From: Helicobacter sp.
Lineage (GTDB): Bacteria; Campylobacterota; Campylobacteria; Campylobacterales; Helicobacteraceae
NCBI RefSeq assembly: GCF_014799995.1
Contig: NZ_JAAVGY010000040.1
Span: forward strand, 62,001-126,000
Reading direction: 5' to 3'
Length of the DNA: 64,000 nt
A program made the translations under genes and the position numbers. The notes under the pieces are model-generated. The model did not search any database and had not been told where the DNA came from. It worked only from the letters and a program-made list of their open reading frames with translations. The stretch's first letter is position 1, and each line of letters opens with the position of its first letter. Shown here piece after piece: positions 56,915 to 64,000 of the stretch.

Positions 56915-57424
56915 GTGGAAATATTGTTTATATCAGCCCTTGTATTGATGATATTTTATGCTTTCTCCAAAAGACGCAATTCTATTGACGGGGATTCTGA
57001 ATGCTCTAGCGACACTCAAGCAAAATATAAAACTCGCAAGGTTTCTAGTAAATCACAAAACAAGCAAAAAGGCGATAAATACGAATTGCAAATTGTTAGG
57101 CATTATAAACAGCAGGGTTACAAGGTATATCCTAAAGGACTTAAGGAGGGGCGGCGCGATAAAGGCATTGATATAATTGCATATAAAGGCAAAGATGCAC
57201 TTTTGATTCAGTGCAAGAATTGGGAGCATTCACAAGTGAAGCAGGAGCATTTAAGAATCTTTTTGGGCGATTGCACCGCATACATAGAGCAAAATCAAAA
57301 GATTTTTGCTAAAAGAAGTGTTCGCCGAGTGTTTATAACGAGTTGTGAAAGTGTGGATTATGGGGTAAAAAAATTTTTGGAAGAAAACGATATGGAGTAT
57401 AAGATTATTCCTTATTTTGCGTGA
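56915..57424 (+). CDS. Membrane-anchored Mrr-like restriction endonuclease
   Basis: The 169-residue protein has an N-terminal transmembrane helix (residues 3-19) and a C-terminal PD-(D/E)xK nuclease fold of the Mrr/DUF2034 type. Catalytic elements are RDKGIDIIA (Asp) and ALLIQCKNWE (Gln-x-Lys), followed by helix VKQEHLRIFLGDC. Mrr-type enzymes cut modified or foreign DNA. A membrane anchor is unusual and could aim it at incoming DNA. The GTG start is supported by AAGGAATA. It lies 84 bp before the type III system. Confidence 0.78.
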   Translation: MEILFISALVLMIFYAFSKRRNSIDGDSECSSDTQAKYKTRKVSSKSQNKQKGDKYELQIVRHYKQQGYKVYPKGLKEGRRDKGIDIIAYKGKDALLIQCKNWEHSQVKQEHLRIFLGDCTAYIEQNQKIFAKRSVRRVFITSCESVDYGVKKFLEENDMEYKIIPYFA

Positions 57425-57508
57425 AACTCGCTTAAACAGCATTCAATCAAGAATTAAGCCCAATCTCGTTAAAATACCGCAAAGTAAAGGCATAAGGGAG
57501 CGTTGCGT

Positions 57509-59005
57509 ATGGATTACAAAAAAGCATTTTATTCTAAGTTAGAGGATTGCTATTTGGGTGTGAAAATCAAGGATTTTCATCAAGGGAATATTGCTAAAAG
57601 TGGCTTTAGCAATCTGCTTAAAATCAAAGAGCAATATTTCACCCATATCAAAGCCTATTTAGAATCACAGATTGAAAGCGAGCCACTCTCACATGATATT
57701 TACAATAAGCTTTTTACTTTCTTTGATAGCTATTTGAATGAGAGCGGCACGCCATTTTTCACCGATACGCCTATCTATAAAAATATTTATGCCAAAATCT
57801 ATACCAACTCCAAAGACACGAGTTTATTCTACAAAACACAGAATCTCTACTATGTCAAATCCGACACACTCTACCAAAGCCTCACTTTAAGTGATGAAAA
57901 GCAAGGCTATGAAGTCGTATTTGATGCGAGTGAATATAAGCAAAATACCGATAACACTAAAAACAAAATTATTTTTAAATTTGCAGGTGTTGAAAGTATA
58001 AGTGGTGAAACAAATGATGAGGGCAAGCCACAGATTCTTATCAAGGTTAGCAACCAAAAAGACCTGTTTCCCGAGCTTAACAATGTCTTTAAGCAAAATT
58101 CTAATGAGTTTAGTGAGGAGTTTTTAAAGGATTTAAAACAAAATGCAATCTTGAAAGATTCTAAAATCAAAATCAACGAAGAGGAGCTCAAAAAAATCTT
58201 TAGGAGCTACAAGAAGCAAAGCGAAATAGACTTCTTTATCCACAAAAATGCTACTACTTTTCTAAAAGAGCAGTTTGATTTGTGGATGTTTGGCTATCTC
58301 TATAAAGAAAGCGCGATTCAAGAATGGAATCCAGACATCATAGCGCATTTGCAACGCATTAAAAATATCGCCTATGAGGTGATTAGGCTTATAGGGGATT
58401 TTGAAAATGAGCTAAAGGCTGTATGGCTAAAGCCCAAATTTGCTAAGAAAACAGAATATGTTTTTAGCCTTGATGTGGTTTTAAATCAAATCGCACAAAG
58501 TGCAAACCTTAGAGGCGTTGTCGGGGTGGGGGGAGAGTTTGAGAGGGGGGAGGGAGCGACTTCGCAATTCAAGCCCCTCCCCTCTCTCATAAAAGAATTT
58601 TTAGGGTTAATAACAAACGACAAAGGCTTTGAATCTCAAATCAAAGAATGGCAAGAATTAAATCTCGTTGATGAGGATTTTAACAAAGAGGATTTATTGA
58701 GTAATGACAAATACCGCTATCTCCCCATTGACACAAAGCACTTTACTAAAGAGACAAAATACAAGATTCTAGGTAGTTTTGAAAATTTGGAATCTATCCT
58801 TAATGGTGAGCTAATAAAGGCGGATAACTTTCAAGCCTTGAATACTCTAATGCCCAAATATCAAGGCAAAGTAGATTTGATTTATATCGACCCGCCATTT
58901 AACACAGGAAGCGACTTTGAGTATAAAGACAAATTTCAAGATAGCACTTGGCTTTCTTTAATGAATGGAAAATCGTTTGGAGTTGGCAAGGGAGTTGCTA
59001 AGTAG
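57509..59005 (+). pseudogene. mod: Type III restriction-modification methyltransferase Mod, N-terminal part (frameshifted)
   Basis: This part encodes the first 498 residues of a type III Mod. It ends with catalytic motif IV, LIYIDPPFNTGSDFEYKDKF, followed by TWLSLM. An extra AATG copy at 58958-58966 then shifts the frame, and a stop appears 14 codons later. With a single AATG the protein would read on into the frame at 58965 (ENRLELARELL), giving about 907 residues. Start ATG 57509 has GGGAG upstream. A Gly/Glu-rich palindromic insertion sits at 58521-58590. Methylation should be lost unless translation restarts. Confidence 0.85.
58541..58588 (+). repeat. In-frame G/C-rich palindrome inside mod
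   Basis: GAGAGGGGGGAGGG (58541-58554) is nearly complementary to CCCCTCCCCTCTCTC (58574-58588) across a 19-nt loop. It encodes a Gly/Glu/Arg-rich stretch in Mod (GEFERGEGATSQFKPL), unlike the rest of the gene in composition. It looks like a folded element that was inserted in frame. Confidence 0.55.
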
Positions 59006-60233
59006 TGAGGGGAGTTTTTATTTGCATTTAGATGAAAATGCAGATTATTTAGGAAGATTGCTTATTGATAATATTTTTGAATCCTTAGAATGTAAAAAAA
59101 TTACATTTGATACAAATGCTACAAAGGATGAAGAAGCGGATTTATTTGGATATAAAAGTTTTGGCAATAATTTTGCCCTTAAAAGTTCTACAATATTTTT
59201 TATTAAAAAATGCCAAAGTATTTTTAATAAATTGTGGAAACCAAATAGAAATACAACACAACTAAATATAGGACAATTAGATTTAATTGCAAAAGCTAAA
59301 AATAATTCACCGAAGAAAATTGAAGACTTTGATTACTTTGTAGAAAATTATAGTAATGGCAAGTTGGTAATGAAAAAAATAGAGCTAGATTCCGAAAAAA
59401 TATATCCAATCGGAGATATTTGGAATGACATATATTCTTTCACTCAGTCTGAAATGAGAGTAAGTGAAAATATTTCATTTTATAGCTCACAAAAACCAGA
59501 AAATATGTTGCGCAGAATTATTCAATCTAGTTCAAACCAAAGTAATATTGTGCTTGATTTTTTTGCAGGGAGTGGCACGACCTTAGCAGTGGCGCAAAAG
59601 CTCGGGCGCAGATGGCTAGGTGTGGAAATGGGGGAACATTTTTACGAAAAATATACTGCATACAACAAAGAAAACAAACAAGATGAATGTCGGCTCGGGT
59701 TGTTGGGTAGAATGAAAAATGTAGTGGCTGGAGATAAAGATTTTTTTGCAATAGATAAAAAAAGACGCTCCCATTTATCAAAAAGCTTAAATTATCAAGG
59801 TGGCGGGGCATTTCGTTACTATGAATTAGAATCCTATGAAGAGGCTTTGAGCCATTGTGAATATGTTCTAAAAGATTCTTATCATTCTGAACCTGCTTTA
59901 GGTGAAGAATCTCATAAACTCGGACAACACGAGCTTTACAAAGGCAAAGACTATGCCAAAGCTGAAGCAATACTCGACTACCGCAAATCCCGCAAACTCA
60001 TTGATAGGTTACATAAAGGCGAGATTGTATGCCTAGATATGCACACAGAGTATCGCCAAGATTTTGATATATTCCAAACCATAGCAAACCTTATGGGGTG
60101 GAAAATCAAGCGATTGTTTTTGGATTCTAAAGGCATAGAATCTTGTGAGTTTGATAATGGTGAGATTCTAAACTTAGATTCGCTAGATTTAGCCAAATAC
60201 CCAAAACTGAAAAATCTAATATGGTGGGAGTAG
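58965..60233 (+). pseudogene. mod: Type III Mod, C-terminal part after the frameshift
   Basis: This frame continues Mod with MENRLELARELLSSEGSFYLHLDE, an AT-rich variable target-recognition part (about 59060-59500) and SAM-binding motif I as VLDFFAGSGTTLAVAQKLG (59548 onward). The rest is the conserved C-terminal region, with LAKYPKLKNLIWWE at the end. The order IV then I is typical of beta-class type III enzymes. The ATG at 58965 could restart translation on its own, but no good ribosome site precedes it. A short repeat-like segment (HSEPALGEESH) is found near 59890. Confidence 0.85.
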
Positions 60234-60237
60234 AGGA

Positions 60238-60597
60238 ATGGCAGAAAATAATCATACATCACAAAATATTATTGAAAAAATAACAGGGTTTGATTGTGCT
60301 TTAAAACTTATAGGATATACAATTATTTTAATGTTAGTAAATTCCTGTATTGATAAGATTTCAGAACCAAAGCTTAAAAAACAAGAAAAATTTTATAAAG
60401 AGGTAATGCAACAACAATGCAGAGAAAGAATCGGAGAAAAAACGATTGAAATCATTAAAGAACTTTCTGCAAGCGACAATCCAAATGCAAGTGAGGCTAT
60501 TAAATCAATAGAAACAATACATCAGCAGCTTTTAGATGATTGCAATAATTTTATCATAAGAGAGATAGAAAATAATGGGAGTCAAAATGCAAAATAA
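60238..60597 (+). CDS. Small single-pass membrane protein within the type III locus
   Basis: I do not recognise this 119-residue protein. It has a short N-terminal region, one predicted membrane helix (about 20-38, LKLIGYTIILMLVNSCI) and a charged helical C-terminal part, possibly a coiled coil. It starts 4 bp after the mod stop with a GGGAGTAGAGG ribosome site and overlaps rhuM by 11 bp. A genuine passenger of the defence locus is likely. A role in anchoring or toxicity is a guess. Confidence 0.65.
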   Translation: MAENNHTSQNIIEKITGFDCALKLIGYTIILMLVNSCIDKISEPKLKKQEKFYKEVMQQQCRERIGEKTIEIIKELSASDNPNASEAIKSIETIHQQLLDDCNNFIIREIENNGSQNAK

Positions 60598-61417
60598 TCT
60601 CCTCCTCTACACCACACAAGATAAAAAAGTCAAGGTTGAACTCCATGAACTAGGTGAAAGTGTATTTTTAGCCCAAGATGCTATGGCAAAACTTTTTGAC
60701 ACCTCAAAATCTAGTATCAGTGAGCATATCACAAATATCCTCAAAGAGGGGGAATTGCAAGCAGATTTTAGTTTTCGGGAAATCCGAACAACTGCTCGTG
60801 ATGGCAAATCCTACAAAGTGAAATTTTATTCTCTTGAGATGATTTTAGCTGTGGGTTTTCGTGTGCGAAGCAAGCGAGGGGTGCAGTTTAGAATCTGGGC
60901 AAATGAGCATTTGGCAAGCTATCTGCAAAAGGGCTTTGTGATTGATAGTGAGCGATTAAAAAATCCAAATGGCAGGACGGATTATTTTGATGAACTCTTA
61001 GAACAGATTCGTGATATAAGGGCAAGTGAGAAAAGGTTTTATCAAAAAGTGCGAGAGCTTTTTGCTTTGAGTGCAGATTATGACCCAAGCGATAAGGCAA
61101 CACAGATGTTCTTTGCACAAACGCAAAATAAGCTTTTATATGCGACTACACATAAAACCGCAGCAGAGCTGATTTGCGAACGAGCTAATGCAAAGGAGCT
61201 TAATATGGGGCTAACAAGCCAGAAAGGCAATATTGTGCGCAAAGGCGATGTGATTATCGTTAAAAACTATTTGAGTAAAGAGGAGCTAGATATTCTCAAT
61301 CGTTTAGTCAATGTGTTTTTAGAATCCGCAGAGCTTAGAGTGAAGGACAAACAAGCTTTGACAATGGGGTTTTGGAAGCAAAATGTGGATTCTTTGCTTG
61401 AGGCAAGGAAATTTTAA
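60587..61417 (+). pseudogene. rhuM: RhuM-family protein, probably C-terminally frameshifted
   Basis: The protein begins MQNNLLLYTTQDKKVKVELH and shows the RhuM signature LAQDAMAKLFDTSKSSISEHI, VGFRVRSKRGVQFRIWANEHL and the C-terminal RVKDKQALTMGFWKQNVDSLL. RhuM proteins are common passengers in restriction loci and their activity is unknown. The frame stops at 61417, but another frame continues the conserved tail (KDNGSISNAQMEQIAYEQYE to the stop at 61587), so one base seems to be missing near 61405. ATG 60587 is preferred (GGGAG upstream). Confidence 0.8.
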
Positions 61418-61579
61418 AAGATAATGGTAGTATTTCTAATGCACAAATGGAGCAAATCGCCTATGAGCAGTATGAAAAATTTAATCAAAAACGCAAAGAG
61501 GAAAATTTGCTTAAAGCACAAAAAGAAGATGAAGAAATTTTGGAATCTACCTATAAAGCACTGAGAAAAGGAAAAGCAA

Positions 61580-64000
61580 ATGAGTAAAACAAAATCCACA
61601 ACACAATCAGCACAAAAAGAATTGATTCTTAAAGAAATCATTGCGCCAAAGATTCAAGATGGCGAATCTTTGCTAGGTGGCTTTGATTTGCAGAGTTTTT
61701 CGCATACTATTTCTTTGCAAGATTATCAAATCTCTGCGCTTAATAGTGCTATAACTGCCTTAAACTTTTATACGCAAAATGCTAATGAACTATATCAATG
61801 TTATTGTGATTATGGAGTAAAAGATATTGCAAAAGAGCAAATCAATACCGCAAGCTTTTGGATGGCAACAGGGAGTGGCAAAAGTATCGTGATGATAAAG
61901 CTGATTGCGCTTTTACATAGCCTAATGACAAATGGCGATTTTCCTAAAAAGCCGATTATGCTTCTTGTGCCAAATGATAAGATTTTAGAACAATTTAAGG
62001 CTCATATTGCAGAATATAACGCCCACCAAAGCAAGGCTATCAGCATTAAAGATTTAAAGGATTATGAAAATGCAGCGGCTTATGCTTCACTCTTTGATGA
62101 GAATATTGTTTTTATTGGACGCAGTGATTTGCTAGATACGAGCGAAAATGTCGGCAAGGATTCTAAGGCAAAACGACTGAATTACAAAAATTTCTTGAAC
62201 AAAGAAGGCTGGATTGTGCTTCTTGATGAGGCGCATAAGGGTGATAGTAAAGATTCTGTGCGTAAAGCTTACATTAGAGAGCTCGCAAGGGGCTTAGATT
62301 CTAAAGAATCTGATAATCCCAAAGGCTTTATCTTTAATTTCTCCGCAACCTTTAGCGATAGTTTCGACTTACAAACATGCGCATTTAATTACAATTTAGA
62401 GAAATTTAATCTTCAAGGCTATGGCAAAAATATTGCAGTGTTAGATTCGGACTTGAAATCCTTTAAAGAATTGCAAGGCAATGAGGAGCAAATCAATAGA
62501 ATCTTGGAAAGTTTTATCTTATTTTGTGCGATTAAGAAGCATAGAGAAAATATAATGAAAAAATTTGGTGCATTTCAAAAAGATAAGAATCTTAGCTATC
62601 ACAAGCCGCTAATTATTGCGGTTGCCGATAAAGTCAATACAGCAGATGCAGGAATCAAGCTCTATTTTGAAGCCATTTTGCAAATCCTAAAACTTGATAG
62701 AGATATTACAGATATTGCACAAAATCTTTATGAAACACTCCAAAACCAAAACTTGTATTTTGATAAAAACATGAGTTTAGATAAGGACTTTTTGAATCTG
62801 ATTTTGGCAATGGATTCTAAAACTCTAAGACAAGAAATATTCTATGCTTCGCAAAGCTCTATGATTGAGGCGTGTAAGATAAAGGGCAATACCAAAGAGA
62901 TTGTCTTTAAATCTAAAAATGCTAAAGAGCCTTTCTTGCTTTTAAATATCGGAAGCATTCGAGAATGGGAGAAGCAATATCTAAGCAATCTTGGTATCGA
63001 GAGTGGAGAAGATATTACTAATGGATATTTTCAAAACATTAATCATAGTGACTCGCCCATACAAATTATGATGGGGAGCAAAGTCTTTAGCGAGGGTTGG
63101 GATAGCAATCGCGTGAATCTGATTTGCTTTATTAATATTGGTAGCAAAAATGCAAAGAAATATGTCTTGCAAACCATTGGTAGAGGTGTGCGGATTGAGC
63201 CTTTTAGGGGAGTGAGAAAAAGGCTTACGCAATGCGATGTGTTGGATTATCATCAAAAAGAGAGCTTATGTAAGGGGAGCTTGGGTATCGAAACACTCTT
63301 TATTATGGCAAGTCAAAAGGAGGCGATTAAAGGGATTTTAGACGGGATTGAGGAATTTATTCAAAATCACCCCTTAAGTGGCTTTAAAAGAAACAAAACC
63401 TTTCAGCCTCTACTTGTGCCAAAATATAAAGATTCTGGAGAAACGCAGAGAATCTACCATATCTCCCAAAGCGACTTTAATGCTCTCCAAGATTATATAG
63501 AATCCTTTGATGAAGATGTTTTATTGTTGCAGACAAATCTTAAGGCAAATGATTTAGGATATTCTACACTTAGGAAAATACAGGCAAAAATGAGTGATGT
63601 AGATAGGGAAGATTCTATTAAAATTATCGGAGATACCAAGCAACTTGAGGCGAAAAATGCCTTAAGAATTTTGGATACTTTCTTTCATTCTGCACAGCAA
63701 AAACTTGATAGATTTGAAAGCTTGCAAGATGAAATTTGTCATTATCAGAAGTTTAGCTCTACTCTTGATTTTATTGTTGTAGAAGAAATTAACAAAAAGA
63801 TTAAGGAGCTTGTGTCGGCAAGAAATACAGAGACAAGGGAGGATTTAGAATCTAAAGGAGTGCCAAAAGAGTATATAGAGACAATCCTACAATCACAGCA
63901 GAGCAAGAAAAAGACTGAAGTCTATGGATATATTTTAGATTCTAGCTTGCAAGAACATTATTATAATCCCCTAGTGATTGATAAGAAAAATGATAGTAGA
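61580..64000 (+). CDS. res: Type III restriction enzyme Res subunit, cut off by the window edge
   Basis: An open frame of 807 codons runs to the window end without a stop. It begins MSKTKSTTQSAQKELILKEI and has superfamily-2 helicase motifs: Walker A in WMATGSGKSIVM (near residue 92), DEAH in VLLDEAHKGDS (near 216), SAT in FNFSATFSDS and motif VI in QTIGRGVRIEPF (near 530). The nuclease domain should be beyond the window. Its start overlaps the extended rhuM tail by 8 bp. Type III restriction needs both Res and Mod, so the mod frameshift would disarm the system. Confidence 0.92.
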   Translation, partial: MSKTKSTTQSAQKELILKEIIAPKIQDGESLLGGFDLQSFSHTISLQDYQISALNSAITALNFYTQNANELYQCYCDYGVKDIAKEQINTASFWMATGSGKSIVMIKLIALLHSLMTNGDFPKKPIMLLVPNDKILEQFKAHIAEYNAHQSKAISIKDLKDYENAAAYASLFDENIVFIGRSDLLDTSENVGKDSKAKRLNYKNFLNKEGWIVLLDEAHKGDSKDSVRKAYIRELARGLDSKESDNPKGFIFNFSATFSDSFDLQTCAFNYNLEKFNLQGYGKNIAVLDSDLKSFKELQGNEEQINRILESFILFCAIKKHRENIMKKFGAFQKDKNLSYHKPLIIAVADKVNTADAGIKLYFEAILQILKLDRDITDIAQNLYETLQNQNLYFDKNMSLDKDFLNLILAMDSKTLRQEIFYASQSSMIEACKIKGNTKEIVFKSKNAKEPFLLLNIGSIREWEKQYLSNLGIESGEDITNGYFQNINHSDSPIQIMMGSKVFSEGWDSNRVNLICFINIGSKNAKKYVLQTIGRGVRIEPFRGVRKRLTQCDVLDYHQKESLCKGSLGIETLFIMASQKEAIKGILDGIEEFIQNHPLSGFKRNKTFQPLLVPKYKDSGETQRIYHISQSDFNALQDYIESFDEDVLLLQTNLKANDLGYSTLRKIQAKMSDVDREDSIKIIGDTKQLEAKNALRILDTFFHSAQQKLDRFESLQDEICHYQKFSSTLDFIVVEEINKKIKELVSARNTETREDLESKGVPKEYIETILQSQQSKKKTEVYGYILDSSLQEHYYNPLVIDKKNDSR

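Overview
The window looks like the chromosome of an enterohepatic Helicobacter (Campylobacterota). Protein sequences and gene order match the Helicobacter/Campylobacter pattern: pyrH-rpoZ-spoT-tyrS-fabX-amiA, speE-coaE, gatA-guaB, ilvE next to an SPFH protein, and rsmI-rpmE. Most of the sequence is AT-rich, with extended -10 promoters of the TGnTATAAT kind. HisIE, TrpB, IlvE and IlvD indicate more amino-acid biosynthesis than in gastric Helicobacter. Species cannot be fixed from sequence alone.

Layout. 1-4260 (mostly minus): a cut-off thioredoxin-fold lipoprotein, recO, and an nnrD-thiG-mntP operon. 4349-12418 (plus): a lipoprotein, then a housekeeping run pyrH, rpoZ, spoT, tyrS, fabX, amiA and a membrane protein. 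12439-13818: a lone trpB behind a 21-codon leader peptide with two adjacent Trp codons and an overlapping hairpin, which looks like an attenuator. 13820-15232: a repeat-filled gap, znuA and tRNA-Arg(UCG). 15283-22512: a LOG-family protein, a 29-residue membrane peptide, rarA, magIII, pepD, a SurA-like protein, a META lipoprotein, speE, coaE and two tRNAs. 22818-28549: a cmeABC-type efflux operon behind a CmeR-like operator. 28686-36159: ilvE, an SPFH protein, hisIE, a DUF2393 protein, pdxA, gatA, guaB and a small conserved gene.

36276-41337 is an accessory island at ilvD. It holds one putative restriction-modification pair, a leftover 3' end of a second ilvD allele, a second pair with an Hpy99I/endonuclease VII-like nuclease, and an intact but strikingly GC-rich ilvD. 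41503-50746 holds a P-loop gene with two 11-base C tracts (probable phase variation), ccoI, alaC, two cell-envelope genes, a SpoU methyltransferase, rsmI, rpmE and hisS. After a second repeat-filled gap come an uncharacterised exported protein plus an EF-hand protein, sodB and a GC-rich carboxynorspermidine dehydrogenase carrying two in-frame insertions.

56915-64000 is a defence region: a membrane-anchored Mrr-like nuclease, then a type III restriction-modification locus. Its mod gene is split by a 4-bp duplication, a small membrane protein and a frameshifted rhuM sit between mod and res, and res runs off the window.

The most interesting items are the trpB leader, the ilvD allele replacement with nested restriction cassettes, the double poly-C P-loop gene, repeat-derived in-frame insertions, and the tiny membrane protein beside rarA. 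I saw no CRISPR array, intact insertion sequence, prophage or rRNA gene.
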